Source: Chloroflexota bacterium
Lineage (GTDB): Bacteria > Chloroflexota > UBA11872
NCBI GenBank assembly: GCA_026707285.1
Contig: JAPOXD010000010.1
Location: forward strand, 1 to 64,000
Direction of reading: 5' to 3'
Length of the DNA stretch: 64,000 nt
Below the pieces are notes generated by a model. That model was not told where the DNA came from. It saw nothing but the letters and a program-made list of their open reading frames with translations, and did not search any database. Within the stretch, counting starts at the first letter, position 1. Every line of letters starts with the position of its first letter. The position numbers and the translations under genes are program-made. This document shows, in pieces, positions 44,711 to 55,610 of the stretch.

Positions 44711-44793
44711 TGTCATTCCAAACGCAGTGAGGAATCCAAGAACGCTGCGCCTTCTCCCGGCCCCTTAGATTTCTCGCTCCGCTCGAAATGACA
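44711..44793. repeat. MITE-like inverted repeat pair
   Basis: Two 27-base arms, 44711-44737 (TGTCATTCC...GGAATCC) and the reverse complement of 44767-44793 (TGTCATTTC...GAAATCT), agree at 20 of 27 positions. They enclose about 29 bases. Each arm also has its own short dyad. The layout fits a non-autonomous miniature transposon or a paired dispersed palindrome. No target duplication was seen clearly. Confidence 0.5.
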
Positions 44794-44818
44794 GGAAAGG
44801 GGCGCGTATGCTCGACGC

Positions 44819-44895
44819 CCGGTGGCCCGCGCTGCGTGCAGCGTGGGACCGGCCGAAGGCGAATCTCCCAGGCTGCGCGCAGCCTGGGCCACCGG
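44819..44895. repeat. REP-pair-like nested palindrome
   Basis: Outer arms CCGGTGGCCC (44819-44828) and GGGCCACCGG (44886-44895) are perfect inverted repeats. Inside, 44867-44888 is a perfect 22-base palindrome around CGCG, and a weaker palindrome centres near 44837 (GCGCTGCGTGCAGCGT). The module ends 12 bases before the minus-strand VOC gene stop, so it could also stop transcription from either side. Confidence 0.5.
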
Positions 44896-44906
44896 ACCCT
44901 CACCCG

Positions 44907-45269
44907 CTAGGCGGGACTGGCCGGCTCGATCACGAGTGGATGCTTGGGCTGGTAGATGCCGATCCAGGCGTCTCCCGGCACCTCGATCCGAGTCGCAATG
45001 CCCCACTCTTCCTCGTGGATCGGCTCGATCAGCTTGACGCCCTTGGCCTGCAACCGCGCCACCGTGGCGTGAAGGTCGTCGCAGAGCAGGTGCAGCTCAT
45101 GGTCGCGGTCGCCTTCCTCCGGATGCAGGCCGACCTCCGTGGGCGGGAGCGCAAAGACTAGCCAGCCGTCGCCGGCGTTGACCCAGGGGAACTCGAGCAC
45201 GTCGCGAAAGAAGGCCCGCGCGGCCTCGGCGTCCTTGGTGAAGATCAGGGAGTGGACTCCGATGAACAT
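44907..45269 (-). CDS. VOC family protein (glyoxalase-like)
   Basis: The 120-residue protein is a single pair of VOC modules: MFIGVHSLIFTKDAEAARAFFRDVLEFP, FALPPTEVGLHPEEGDRDHELHLLCDDLHATVARLQAKGV and IATRIEVPGDAWIGIYQPKHP. The conserved His and Glu positions could bind metal. No specific activity can be assigned. It is convergent with the ligase gene and divergent from the broken gene at 45438. Confidence 0.82.
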   Translation of the reverse strand: MFIGVHSLIFTKDAEAARAFFRDVLEFPWVNAGDGWLVFALPPTEVGLHPEEGDRDHELHLLCDDLHATVARLQAKGVKLIEPIHEEEWGIATRIEVPGDAWIGIYQPKHPLVIEPASPA

Positions 45270-45437
45270 TGGTAGCGCTCCGATGCGTCGGACGGCGGTG
45301 CCATCTTGCCCGACGCGGCGAGTGGCCCCGCGGCGTGCCTGTATGTTTTGGCGGCGCGTCGCAACGGAGCGATAGAGTGCGAGATAAAGAATTGGATGCC
45401 GGGTCGATCCAGCGCCGAGGAAGATTGCGGTCGTGCC

Positions 45438-46214
45438 ATGAATCGAGCGGACCTCCGCGAGGCGGTGGCCGAAGCCTGGCGCGCCTTCGACCGAGCCGGG
45501 TCCTTAGCGTGCCGAGTCAGACCATCGGCACCGGTGTTGTTCTTCGGTGATTTCGATGCCTACAGCCACTCACCGCTGCGCGTGCTGACAGTCGGATTGA
45601 ATCCGTCGAGACGAGAGTTTCCTGGATTCGATCTGTTCCTTCGGTTTCCACTTGCCGCAGGCGATCCGGGTCGCAGACTTGACCGCTATCTCGATGCGCT
45701 GTGCGGCTACTTCCGCACGTGCCCATACTGGGCCTGGTTTAGCACCATCGAACCTCTATTGAATGGCATGGGCGCTAGCTACCACTTGGAGGACACATCT
45801 GCCGCGCTCCATACGGACATCTGCTCGCCCGTCGCAACCGATCCGACATGGAGCCGACTGGATGGTAGGGATCGGCGAATCCTTGAGGCTGATGGTGTCA
45901 CGCTGTGGCACTCGCTTCTGAATGTGTTGCGTCCACAGGTTGTATTGCTCTCCATCGCTCAGCGTCACCTGTCGCGCATTGGATTTGGGCCACCAGATTG
46001 CGAGTGGAGAATCATCCATACATTTGATCGAACCAGTAGCGGCGCCCGCCGATCGCCGCCGTATACGGTCCGGGCACGATAGTTCGACGTTGCGGGCGCG
46101 CCGACGTTGTTCGTCTTCGGCCGCGCGGCACAGAAGCCATTTGGCCTGCTGGCCGACACGCAGAAACGGGAGACAGGCGCAACGGCCTTGGAGATGCACC
46201 AAGGTGGCCGGTAA
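45438..46214 (+). pseudogene. Uracil-DNA-glycosylase-like/hypothetical gene interrupted by an in-frame TAG
   Basis: From the ATG at 45438 an open frame runs 214 codons (VLTVGLNPSRREFPGFDLFLRFP, CPYWAWFSTIEPLLNGMGASY, VVLLSIAQRHLSRIGF) to a TAG at 46080. In the same frame it continues for 43 more sense codons, reading AGAPTLFVFGRAAQKPFGLLAD, to TAA at 46212. The continuation looks like the natural end of the protein, so a single CAG-to-TAG change probably truncated it. The LTVGLNPSR segment is reminiscent of uracil-DNA glycosylase-like folds, but I do not firmly recognise the family. Stop suppression or a sequencing error is possible. Confidence 0.55.
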
Positions 46215-46306
46215 CCGCTGCTTTATCCAGTGCCTGCACCATGGATGCGAGTATGAGCCTAAGCCTCGGGACTGTGCGACAGGCTATTGAATGAGGTCCA
46301 AGGCAC

Positions 46307-47065
46307 GTGATTGACGGCTTCCGCCTCGACGGCCGTCGCGCGCTGGTCACCGGCGCCAGCCGTGGCATTGGTCGATCCATCGCCGAGGCCTTCGCGGAGG
46401 CTGGCGCGGACGTGGCGCTGGCCGCGCGCACCGTGCCCGACCTCGAGATGGTTGCCGAGGCGGTCGAAGCGCACGGCTGCCGCGCGGTCGTGCTGCCGCT
46501 CGACGTGCGCGACGTGGCGTCCGTCGAAAAAGCCGTCGCCAAAGCCACCGAAGCTTTGGGCGGCCTGGACATCCTGGTGAACAACGCGGGGGTCTACTTT
46601 CACGCGACCGTCGCTGAGCTCACGCCCGAGGAGTTTCAACTCGTGATCGACGTCAACCTGCGCGCCGCCGTGTTCGCCATGCAGGCGGCGCGACCGCTGA
46701 TGCGTGACAGCGGCGGCGGCGTGGTCATCAACATCAGCTCGGTCGCCGCGGAGAAGGGTACGCCCAACGTCTACGGCGCCAGCAAGGCGGCGCTGGAGAG
46801 CTTCACGCGCGGCGCCGATCGCGACTGGGCGCTGGACAACATCCGCTGTGTGGCGATCGCGCCGGGGATGATCGACACGGACATGGAGGCGGAGGTGATG
46901 GCCGACCCAGCGCGCATCGACCCGGTGATCGCGAGCACCGCGCGTCGCCGCGTGGCGCAACCAGGCGAAGTCGCCGCCGCGGCGGTCTACCTCGCCTCAC
47001 AGTCGGCCGATTTTGTCAGCGGCGCCGTTCTCAACGTCGACGGTGGCCGCAGCGCGAACTACTAG
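46307..47065 (+). CDS. Short-chain dehydrogenase/reductase (SDR)
   Basis: The 252-residue classical SDR has cofactor motif TGASRGIGRSIAEAF, DVRDVASV, NNAGVYF, the Ser in VINISSVAAEKG and active site YGASKAALESF. Length is standard. The start is a GTG. It is followed after 2 bases by a second SDR with closely similar layout, so the pair probably arose by duplication and is co-transcribed. The substrate is unknown; sugar alcohols or 3-oxoacyl compounds are common for this branch. Confidence 0.9.
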   Translation: MIDGFRLDGRRALVTGASRGIGRSIAEAFAEAGADVALAARTVPDLEMVAEAVEAHGCRAVVLPLDVRDVASVEKAVAKATEALGGLDILVNNAGVYFHATVAELTPEEFQLVIDVNLRAAVFAMQAARPLMRDSGGGVVINISSVAAEKGTPNVYGASKAALESFTRGADRDWALDNIRCVAIAPGMIDTDMEAEVMADPARIDPVIASTARRRVAQPGEVAAAAVYLASQSADFVSGAVLNVDGGRSANY

Positions 47066-47067
47066 CC

Positions 47068-47823
47068 ATGCAGGAGGCCTTCTCGCTTTCGGGTCGCCGG
47101 GCGCTGATCACCGGCGCGAGCCGTGGCATCGGTCGCGGCATTGCCCTGGCGTTCGCCGAGGCGGGCGCCGACGTGGCGATTGCGGCGACCGATTCCCGGA
47201 AGCTGGACGATGTCGCCGTCGAGGCGCGACGGTGTGGAGGGTCCGCGCACCCGATCACCGTCGACCTCGCGGACGTGGACGCCGTGCTGGACATGGTCGA
47301 CCGGGCACATTCCGCCCTGGGCGGGCTGGACGTGCTGGTCAACAACGCGGCGATTCACGGCGGCGATGCAAGCACCGACACCTCCGCCGAGGAGTTCGAG
47401 CGCATGGTCAACGTAAACCTTCGGGCGCCGGTGTTCGCCGCGCAGCGGGCGGGCGCGTACATGCGGGCCGTGGGCCGGGGCGTGATCATCAACATCAGCT
47501 CGACGGCCGCGGCGCGCGGGCTGGGGGTATACGGCGCGGTCAAGTCCGGGCTCGAGTCATTCACGGAGGGCCTGGCCCGGGAATGGGGCCCCGCCGGCAT
47601 CCGCGTGGTCGCCATCCAGCCGGGACTCATCAGCACCGACGCGACGGCGTCCCTGGAGCGCGACTCCGAACGGCTCGAACGCTTCCTGAGCCAAACGCAC
47701 CTAGGGCGCATCGGCCAGCCGCGCGACGTGGCCGGCGCGGCTGTGTTTCTGGCCTCCGACGCGGCCAGCTTCATCACGGGCGTCGTGCTTCCCGTGTCCG
47801 GCGGTCGCGTCTACAAGCTCTAG
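47068..47823 (+). CDS. Short-chain dehydrogenase/reductase (SDR)
   Basis: The 251-residue classical SDR has TGASRGIGRGIALAF, NNAAIHGGD, the Ser in IINISSTAAARG and active site YGAVKSGLESF, where Tyr and Lys are kept. It starts 2 bases after the previous SDR with a GCAGGAG-type context (ATGCAGGAGGCC). The last 50 residues hold the variable substrate loop. The pair could carry out successive oxidation and reduction steps on one sugar-like substrate, but this is only inferred from adjacency. Confidence 0.9.
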   Translation: MQEAFSLSGRRALITGASRGIGRGIALAFAEAGADVAIAATDSRKLDDVAVEARRCGGSAHPITVDLADVDAVLDMVDRAHSALGGLDVLVNNAAIHGGDASTDTSAEEFERMVNVNLRAPVFAAQRAGAYMRAVGRGVIINISSTAAARGLGVYGAVKSGLESFTEGLAREWGPAGIRVVAIQPGLISTDATASLERDSERLERFLSQTHLGRIGQPRDVAGAAVFLASDAASFITGVVLPVSGGRVYKL

Positions 47824-47836
47824 GCAGCCCAACGCC

Positions 47837-47842
47837 TATAAT
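47837..47842 (+). promoter_or_regulatory. Candidate -10 box of the gatCAB operon (TATAAT)
   Basis: A perfect TATAAT lies 30 bases before the gatC ATG, just after the SDR stop codon. No matching TTGACA was found 17 bases upstream. Confidence 0.5.
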
Positions 47843-47872
47843 TCGGCTCGCTTCGCCCCACCCGAATCCCCC

Positions 47873-48163
47873 ATGATCGACCGCGAGCAAGTGGTGCACG
47901 TCGCGGCCCTGGCGCGTCTGGCGCTCTCGGAGGCCGAGATCGACCGCATGCAGGCCGACCTGCAGCAGATCCTGCAGGCGTTCGAGGCGCTCAATGCGCT
48001 TGACGTTTCGGATGTGTCGCCCACGGCGCAGGTGATTCCGCTGGCGACCGTCGAGCGACTGGACGAAACCGAGGCGCCACTCTCGCGCGACGACGTGATG
48101 CGCAACGCCCCGCGCGTCGAGCGGGACCAGATTCGCGTTCCCGCCGTGCTGCCGGAGGAGTAG
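47873..48163 (+). CDS. gatC: Glutamyl/aspartyl-tRNA amidotransferase subunit C
   Basis: The 96-residue protein has the GatC pattern MIDREQVVHVAALARLALSEAEIDRMQADLQQILQAFEALNALDVSDVSPTAQV, ending in LRDD-like SRDDVMRNAPRVERDQIRVPAVL. GatC wraps around GatA and GatB and stabilises the enzyme that amidates Glu-tRNA-Gln or Asp-tRNA-Asn. It starts with ATG and is first of three genes in the order C, A, B. Confidence 0.94.
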   Translation: MIDREQVVHVAALARLALSEAEIDRMQADLQQILQAFEALNALDVSDVSPTAQVIPLATVERLDETEAPLSRDDVMRNAPRVERDQIRVPAVLPEE

Positions 48164-48202
48164 CGGGCGTGCCTGACTGTCGGGCCGGCAGGGAGTCGTC
48201 GC

Positions 48203-49672
48203 ATGACTGACGATCTCTTCCGGCTCACCGTCGCCGAAGCCGGGGACGCGCTGGCGGCCGGCGACATTTCCTCGGTCGATCTCACTCGCAGCGTGCTGGA
48301 CCGCATCGACGCCGTCGACGCGCGCACCGGCGCTTATTTGCTGGTGACCGCCGACGCTGCGCTGGCCCAGGCCGAGGCTGCCGATGATCGACGGGCGGGC
48401 GGAGACGCTGGTCCGCTGCTGGGCATCCCGCTGGCGATCAAGGACGTGCTCTGCACCGACGGGGTCGCCACGACCTGCGCCTCGCGCATCCTCGAAGGCT
48501 TCGTGCCTCCTTTCGATGCCACTGTCGTCGCACGGCTCAAGGACGCCGGCGCCGTGCTGGTGGGCAAGACCAACATGGACGAGTTCGCCATGGGCTCGTC
48601 GAATGAAAACTCGGGGTACCACCCGGTGCGCAATCCGTGGGACCTGTCCAAGGTCCCGGGGGGATCGAGCGGCGGATCGGCGGCGGCGGTGGCGGCGGAC
48701 GAGTGCCTGGCCGCGCTTGGCTCGGACACGGGCGGGAGCGTGCGGCAGCCCGCGGCGCTGTGCGGGTGCGTAGGCCTCAAGCCGACCTACGGGCGCGTGT
48801 CGCGCTATGGGCTGGTGGCGTTCGCGTCCTCGCTCGATCAGGTCGGACCGCTCACAAAGTCGGTTCATGACGCCGCCGTGCTCCTCGCGGCCACTGCCGG
48901 ACATGACCCGCGCGATGCCACCTCACTGCCGGAGCCGGTGCCCAACTTCGCGGCGGAGCTCGACGGCAATGTCGAGGGACTGCGCGTGGGCGTGGCGCCC
49001 GAGTATTTCGGTGAGGGCATTGACGCGGGCGTGGCCTCGGCGGTCGAGGATGCGATTGGCGCCTTGGAAGCCAACGGCACGGAGATTCGCGCGATCACGC
49101 TGCCGCACACCGAATACGCGCTGCCGGTCTACTACGTCATCGCCCCCTCCGAGGCCAGCGCGAACCTGGCCCGCTACAACGGCGTGAAGTATGGGCTGTC
49201 GGACCCGCAGGCCGTCGACGTGGACGAGATGATGGCCACGGTGCGCGCGCAAGGCTTCGGCGCCGAGGTCAAGCGGCGCATCATGCTCGGAACGTTTGCG
49301 CTTTCTTCCGGCTACTACGACGCCTACTACCTGCGCGCCCAGAAGGTGCGCACGCTCATCAAGCAGGACTTCGACACGGCATTCGAGTCGGTGGACGTGA
49401 TCGCCGCACCCACCTCGCCGACCACCGCGTTCGATCTCGGTGGGCGGACTGCCGATCCGTTGGCGATGTATCGCGCCGACGTGCTCACGCTGCCCGCGTC
49501 GCTCGCGGGCCTTCCGGCCATCAGCGTGCCGTGCGGCTTCGTGGACGGATTGCCGGTGGGCCTGCAGCTCATCGCGCCGCCGCTGCACGAGGCGCGCCTG
49601 CTGCGCGTAGCGGACGCTTATGAACGACTCCGCCCGGAGACACCGGCGCTGCGGCAGGCGGTGGAGGCATGA
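48203..49672 (+). CDS. gatA: Glutamyl/aspartyl-tRNA amidotransferase subunit A
   Basis: The 489-residue amidase has the Ser-cisSer-Lys triad elements: Lys in AIKDVLC (about 78), the SSGGS loop in [34 protein letters not shown] (about 150-182). This subunit frees ammonia from glutamine and passes it through a channel to GatB. It begins 39 bases after gatC, and its stop overlaps the gatB start (ATGA). Confidence 0.95.
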   Translation: MTDDLFRLTVAEAGDALAAGDISSVDLTRSVLDRIDAVDARTGAYLLVTADAALAQAEAADDRRAGGDAGPLLGIPLAIKDVLCTDGVATTCASRILEGFVPPFDATVVARLKDAGAVLVGKTNMDEFAMGSSNENSGYHPVRNPWDLSKVPGGSSGGSAAAVAADECLAALGSDTGGSVRQPAALCGCVGLKPTYGRVSRYGLVAFASSLDQVGPLTKSVHDAAVLLAATAGHDPRDATSLPEPVPNFAAELDGNVEGLRVGVAPEYFGEGIDAGVASAVEDAIGALEANGTEIRAITLPHTEYALPVYYVIAPSEASANLARYNGVKYGLSDPQAVDVDEMMATVRAQGFGAEVKRRIMLGTFALSSGYYDAYYLRAQKVRTLIKQDFDTAFESVDVIAAPTSPTTAFDLGGRTADPLAMYRADVLTLPASLAGLPAISVPCGFVDGLPVGLQLIAPPLHEARLLRVADAYERLRPETPALRQAVEA

Positions 49673-51135
49673 CGGTGGAAGCCGGCTACCGCGTGGTCAT
49701 CGGACTCGAGACCCACGTGCAGCTCAATACGGCCAGCAAGATGTTTTGCCGCACGAGCGCGGCGTATGCGTCGGCGCCGCCAAACACCTTGGTGTGCCCG
49801 GTATGCCTTGGCATGCCGGGAGTCCTGCCGGTAATCAATGCGGCCGCCGTCGACTTCACGATCATGACGGGCCTCGCCCTGCACAGCGAAATTCCGCCGC
49901 ACGCCAAGTTCGACCGGAAGAACTACGCCTATCCGGATCTGATGAAGTGGTATCAGATTTCGCAATACGACCTGCCGCTGTGCGTCGGCGGCTGGCTGGA
50001 AATTGCGGCCAACGGCGAGACTCGGCGAATCCGCATCACCCGCGTTCATCTGGAAGAGGACACCGCCAAGCTGACGCACGTGGTCGGCGACGACGGCCAG
50101 CCGGCCAGCCTGATCGACGTGAATCGCTCGGGCGTGCCACTGATGGAGATCGTCACCGAGCCGGACATCACCAACGCGGAAGAGGCGATGGCTTACGGCC
50201 TCAAGCTGCGCAACATCCTGCGCTGGCTGGGTGTGTCCACGGCCAACATGCAGGACGGTGCGCTGCGGATCGACGCCAACGTGTCCGTGTGGCCGATCGG
50301 CGCCGAGGTCGGCAATACGAAGGTCGAGGTCAAGAACATGAACTCGTTCCGGGCGCTGGGCCAGGCGCTGGATTACGAGATCGAACGCCAGATAGGCCTT
50401 TTGGAGCGCGGCGAGCGGCTGGAGCAGGAAACGCGCGGGTGGGACGAGAGCGACGCCCGAACCGTGTCCCAGCGCACCAAGGAATATGCCCACGACTACC
50501 GCTACTTTCCGGAGCCCGACCTGCCGCCGCTCGAGATCACGCGCGAGCGCGTGCAGCGACTGACGAAGCGAATGCCGGAGCTGCCCGATGCCGTTCGGCA
50601 GCGGCTGGTGGAGGAGCTTGGCGTCGCTTCAGCGGATGCCGACGAGCTGATCGAGGACCGTGATCTCGCCGCCTACACCCTCGACGTCATCGAGCGCCAT
50701 GCGGGACCGGCGGCGGAGGTCGTGACATGGGTGCTCCAGGACGTGCGGCGGTTGCTCAATGCCCGGGAGCTGAAGTCCGCGGACATCCCCATATCCGCGG
50801 CATCGATGGCCGAGCTGTTGGCGCTGAGAGCCAAGGGCGATCTGAGCAGCACGATGGCCGGCACGGTGCTCGAGGAGATGTTCGCCACCAGGAAGCCACT
50901 GGAAGAGATCGTGGCCGCCCGCGGCCGGCAAATCAGCGATAGCGACGCGTTGGCGGAAATCGCCCGCGAGGTCATGGCCGCCAACCCGCAAGCGGTCGCG
51001 GACTACCATGCAGGGAAGGATCGCGCAGTTCAATTCCTGATGGGCCAGGTCATGCGTCGCACGCGAGGCCAGGCCAATCCGGGAAAGGTGACCGAGTTGC
51101 TGCGCGCGGAGCTAAGCCGTGATCGCGGCGCGTGA
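49669..51135 (+). CDS. gatB: Glutamyl/aspartyl-tRNA amidotransferase subunit B
   Basis: The 488-residue protein starts [21 protein letters not shown] and contains [50 protein letters not shown], and the GatB/YqeY tail domain (about 340-485). It kinases and amidates the misacylated tRNA. It overlaps gatA by 4 bases and is followed within 20 bases by the dehydrogenase gene, so these genes may form one operon linking glutamine and glutamate use. Confidence 0.95.
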   Translation: MTVEAGYRVVIGLETHVQLNTASKMFCRTSAAYASAPPNTLVCPVCLGMPGVLPVINAAAVDFTIMTGLALHSEIPPHAKFDRKNYAYPDLMKWYQISQYDLPLCVGGWLEIAANGETRRIRITRVHLEEDTAKLTHVVGDDGQPASLIDVNRSGVPLMEIVTEPDITNAEEAMAYGLKLRNILRWLGVSTANMQDGALRIDANVSVWPIGAEVGNTKVEVKNMNSFRALGQALDYEIERQIGLLERGERLEQETRGWDESDARTVSQRTKEYAHDYRYFPEPDLPPLEITRERVQRLTKRMPELPDAVRQRLVEELGVASADADELIEDRDLAAYTLDVIERHAGPAAEVVTWVLQDVRRLLNARELKSADIPISAASMAELLALRAKGDLSSTMAGTVLEEMFATRKPLEEIVAARGRQISDSDALAEIAREVMAANPQAVADYHAGKDRAVQFLMGQVMRRTRGQANPGKVTELLRAELSRDRGA

Positions 51136-51150
51136 GGTGGGATGGGCGCC

Positions 51151-52419
<1,269 letters not shown>

Positions 52420-52443
52420 GGGCGCCTGGCCCGGCTGCCCGAT

Positions 52444-52974
52444 CTAGTTGGTTGCACCGTCGCGCACGGCCTGCCACGAGAATGGGCGACGATCGTCAAA
52501 GCAGGCGCTAACGTTCGCGAAGGGGTTACGCCCTTCGTCGTCAGGGTTGTAGAGCCGCGTCGGCGAGTTGAGCAGGACGGCGGGCTTGTCGCCGACCACC
52601 ATGAAGCCGTGGTGGACGAGCCGCGGGATCAGGACGCAGTGCTGCGCGTCGTCGCCGGAGATTTCGCCGAGCGGCAGCAGATCGAGCGTGCCCTGCGTCG
52701 GCGATTCGGGCCGCCCGTCCCACAGGGCAAGCACGATCGAGCCCGCCGCGACGATGAAGCGGTCCTCCTGGTGGCGGTGCACGTGCCATTCGTCCTCGTC
52801 GCGGGCCAGTCCGGCCGGAGTGACCGAGTAGTACGTCTGCGCGAAGGCCCGGGTGTTCGGGTCATAGATGTCGGGCCAATCGGTTCGAAGAATCTCGACG
52901 AGTGTTCCCGACTCGTCCCGATTGACACGCAGCGGCCGCGCGACCGCATCATGGATCCGGAGGTGAAACCGCAC
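52444..52974 (-). CDS. dTDP-4-dehydrorhamnose 3,5-epimerase-like cupin protein
   Basis: The 176-residue protein has a cupin layout: GTLVEILRTDWPDIYD at the start, then AGLARDEDEWHVHRHQEDRFIVAAGSIVLALWDGRPESP and LIPRLVHHGFMVVGDKPAVLLNSPTRLYNPDDEGR at the end. That order of strands is that of RmlC-type sugar epimerases, with His in HVHRHQEDRF placed as the catalytic or metal ligand. A GTG at 52974 follows AAGGAG and is preferred to a longer frame. No other nucleotide-sugar genes are nearby, so the substrate is uncertain. It is convergent with gdhA. Confidence 0.75.
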   Translation of the reverse strand: MRFHLRIHDAVARPLRVNRDESGTLVEILRTDWPDIYDPNTRAFAQTYYSVTPAGLARDEDEWHVHRHQEDRFIVAAGSIVLALWDGRPESPTQGTLDLLPLGEISGDDAQHCVLIPRLVHHGFMVVGDKPAVLLNSPTRLYNPDDEGRNPFANVSACFDDRRPFSWQAVRDGATN

Positions 52975-53049
52975 CGGTCTCCTTGCTCCCCACGCCTGCC
53001 GATGCAGTGTAGGCGAACGCCACCTGCCTACGGGCGGCGTGGAGTTATT

Positions 53050-53081
53050 TTGACATTCGCTGAGCGGCGGAGTGATAGCAT
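53050..53081 (+). promoter_or_regulatory. Candidate promoter (TTGACA with GATAGC/TAGCAT)
   Basis: A perfect TTGACA at 53050-53055 is followed by GATAGC after 18 bases (53074-53079) or TAGCAT after 20. It lies in the 140-base divergent gap before the hypothetical gene at 53115. Confidence 0.45.
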
Positions 53082-53114
53082 GCACAGGCGACTTTGACGA
53101 CGGGTCAGGCACTG

Positions 53115-53462
53115 ATGCCTCGCACGAGTCCCACCCCCGCGACGCGGATGTCGTACCAACGCCGGCAGCGCGTCCGGGACACCGCCATGAGCATGGCGAA
53201 CACCATTGGCGCCAAGTATTCGGATTTGCGCGTCACCATCGATATGGAGAGCGTCGACGGCGAGGACGCGTTCGTCTGGATCGAGGTGCTGCGGGGGCTG
53301 CGTCCGGCGGAGCTTCCCACGTTCATTGACCGTCTGGCGCGGCAGTGTGCCCGCCGCACCGGCTTCTGGATCGTGCCGCGAATCGTCAGCGCGAGTGTCG
53401 AGTCACAGCCGGAATTACGCTTGCGGCCGCGTGTCGGCTCCGCTCGACCTTCTGCGACCTAG
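53115..53462 (+). CDS. Hypothetical protein
   Basis: The 115-residue protein has a basic N-terminus (SYQRRQRVRDTAMSMANTIGAKYSDLRVTIDM) followed by DAFVWIEVLRGLRPAELPTFIDRLARQCARRTGFWIVPRIV and a basic tail. The middle has an alpha-beta pattern with alternating hydrophobic residues. The family is not recognised. The ATG at 53115 is used; an ATG at 53148 or a TTG at 53094 is possible. It has a good promoter candidate upstream and is convergent with the oxidoreductase gene 3 bases away. Confidence 0.55.
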   Translation: MPRTSPTPATRMSYQRRQRVRDTAMSMANTIGAKYSDLRVTIDMESVDGEDAFVWIEVLRGLRPAELPTFIDRLARQCARRTGFWIVPRIVSASVESQPELRLRPRVGSARPSAT

Positions 53463-53465
53463 CGA

Positions 53466-54635
53466 CTACCCGTTCAGCTCGTCGATTGCGATCCGTCGAC
53501 CGGCGGCGTGCGACTCGTAGGCGGCATGCACGATCTCAACCGCGCGGCGTCCGACATCCCCCGGCGATGAATTGGAGTCCGTGAGCCCCAGCGTCAGCTC
53601 CACCAGTTCGTGGGGTGGCCCGTCACAGCGATAGGCCCCATCGTCCACACCGACGTCAAATTCCTGATTGGGCCCATCGTCCCGAAATACGGCTAGCCGC
53701 GCCCGGTCAATGTCGTAGAGCAGCGCGCCCTCGCTGCCGAAAATGCGCAGGTCGAGCTGGAAGCGCGCGCCCACCGGAACCGTGGCCGTGCCGGAAACCG
53801 ACGCCAGGGCGCCGCCGCGAAAGTGCACCGTCAGGGCGTTGTGCAAGTCGATTCGCGCGCCGCCGTCCGCCATGGCCGCGTACACGGCCTCGGGTTCGAG
53901 ATCCGTGAGCCAGGTCAGCAGACCGAGCGCGTGGCTGAGCTGCGCCTGGCCGTAGCCCCCGTGGGAAAGCTCGGGGTCCGTGTAGTTGTCGAACTCCGGC
54001 GCCACGAGCGGCGGCTCGCCGAAGCGGAAGGCGGTGCCCATGAAGAATTCCTTCGACGGCGACCCCATGTGACAAGCCACGTGCTGGACTTCACCCACCG
54101 CACCGCTGTCCATCAGTTGCTTGGCGCGCACGGTGAGCGGCCGGTGGTGCCAGCCGTACGACACCAGAAGATGCCGTCCGGCGTCGCGCGCCAGCGCGAC
54201 CAGGCGACGCGCGTCCCCGGCGCGAGTGCACATGGGCTTCTCGACGAGGACGTGGCAGCCTGCCTTCAGGGCCGCGGCGGCATGAGCGAAGTGGTGGCGA
54301 TGCGGCGAGGCCACGACGACCGCGTCGAGGTTGCGGCTGAGAAGGTCGCTCACGTCCGGCGTTGCGTGCTCGAATCCGAAGTGCCGCTGCACCCGCGCCA
54401 GCACCGCGGCGTCAAGGCCGCACACGGCCACCATCTCGACGTCGTTGCGCGCGGCCAGGAGCGGCATGTGGTTGGTGGTGGCCCACCAGCCGGCTCCGAT
54501 GAAGCCGAGACGAGCCTTGCGACTTGGATGCTGAGGCCGGCGCGCCGCCTCCGCGATCATCTCGTCCGAGAGAATCCCGACGTCCGTGTAGTCGGAATCG
54601 GCGGCTGACGTATCCGGGCCGGACTCACCGGTCAT
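53466..54635 (-). CDS. Gfo/Idh/MocA family oxidoreductase
   Basis: The 389-residue protein has an N-terminal Rossmann fold (KARLGFIGAGWWATTNHMPLLAARNDVEMVAVCGLD near residue 40), the EKP motif in LVEKPMCTRAGDARRL (about 132) that positions the substrate, and a C-terminal beta-sheet domain with SHGGYGQAQLSHALGLLTWL. It would oxidise or reduce a sugar or inositol-like ketone with NAD(P). It starts 55 residues before the Rossmann core with a poorly conserved tail, so the true start may be later. It is upstream or downstream of genes with similar catabolic roles. Confidence 0.9.
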   Translation of the reverse strand: MTGESGPDTSAADSDYTDVGILSDEMIAEAARRPQHPSRKARLGFIGAGWWATTNHMPLLAARNDVEMVAVCGLDAAVLARVQRHFGFEHATPDVSDLLSRNLDAVVVASPHRHHFAHAAAALKAGCHVLVEKPMCTRAGDARRLVALARDAGRHLLVSYGWHHRPLTVRAKQLMDSGAVGEVQHVACHMGSPSKEFFMGTAFRFGEPPLVAPEFDNYTDPELSHGGYGQAQLSHALGLLTWLTDLEPEAVYAAMADGGARIDLHNALTVHFRGGALASVSGTATVPVGARFQLDLRIFGSEGALLYDIDRARLAVFRDDGPNQEFDVGVDDGAYRCDGPPHELVELTLGLTDSNSSPGDVGRRAVEIVHAAYESHAAGRRIAIDELNG

Positions 54636-54693
54636 GCCGCGCCAATTTCCTTGGTGTCAGACCAGATGTTGCTGGCGTGTGCGTGGGACTGGT

Positions 54694-55503
54694 TCATGGA
54701 CGAATGCCGTCCAGCGCATGCCGTTGCTCGGCGGTGAACGACCAGCCCACGGCGCCGCACAGCTCGTCCACCCGATGGGGCCGCTCGGTCTTGGGGATGG
54801 CCATTACCCGGTCGTGGTCCAGCAGCCAGCGGATCGCGACTTGCGCCGGGGTCTTGCCGGCCTCGTCAGCGACCTGCCGGACGACCGTGGACTCGGGTCC
54901 GGAAACGACCCGCCCCAGCGCCAGCGGTGCAAAGGCGATGACGGTGATGTCGCTGGCCTGGCAGTACGGCAATACTTCGGCCTCGATCCGCCGATCGAGG
55001 ACGCTGTAGGGCACTTGGTTCGCGACGAGCGGGGAGTTCTCCAGGGCATCCTGGGCGTCCGCCATCTGTTGAACGTTGAAGTTGCTCACGCCGATATAGC
55101 GAATCACGCCGTCGGCGACGAGCTGTTCCATGGCGGCCATGGTTTCGGCGATCGGAATAGTCGCGCTGGGCGAGTGAATCTGGTAGAGATCGATGACGTC
55201 GATGCCGAGGCGCTCGCGGCTGGCGAGCGCGTGCGATATCACGCTGTCATGGCGCAGGTTTTGCGCGCTGATCTTGGTGGCCACGAAGGCGGACGCGCCG
55301 GCCTCCCGCAGCTCGCGGCAGACGATGCGCTCGGCGGCGCCCGGCTCGTCGCCAACGGCGTTGTACGACTCGGCCGTGTCGATGAGGTTCGCGCCGAGCT
55401 CAATCGCGCGACCCAGGACCCCCGGCTCGCCGTGGTAGCGGGCCGTGCCGAACCCGATGCTCGGAATCAATTCGTCGGTGGGCCCGAGGGGGACGTATTC
55501 CAT
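54694..55503 (-). CDS. Aldo/keto reductase
   Basis: The 269-residue TIM barrel has the AKR tetrad: Asp in NLIDTAESYNAVG, Tyr in the same segment, Lys in AFVATKISAQNL and His in IDLYQIHSPSATI. NADPH-binding signatures are at the end (VIAFAPLALGRVV, then AIRWLLDHDRVMAIPKTERPHRVDEL). It reduces carbonyls to alcohols or the reverse. It begins with ATG and points the same way as the oxidoreductase gene 58 bases downstream, so the two may be one transcript. Confidence 0.92.
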   Translation of the reverse strand: MEYVPLGPTDELIPSIGFGTARYHGEPGVLGRAIELGANLIDTAESYNAVGDEPGAAERIVCRELREAGASAFVATKISAQNLRHDSVISHALASRERLGIDVIDLYQIHSPSATIPIAETMAAMEQLVADGVIRYIGVSNFNVQQMADAQDALENSPLVANQVPYSVLDRRIEAEVLPYCQASDITVIAFAPLALGRVVSGPESTVVRQVADEAGKTPAQVAIRWLLDHDRVMAIPKTERPHRVDELCGAVGWSFTAEQRHALDGIRP

Positions 55504-55610
55504 GAGAATCTCACTCGTCCATTTGGCCGCAGGCTCCCAGTGTAAGTCGGGGAGTTCGCCAGGGTCGCAGTCCTTGGCGTCGTCGAATAGGTGACGCGCC
55601 CGAAAGAGCG

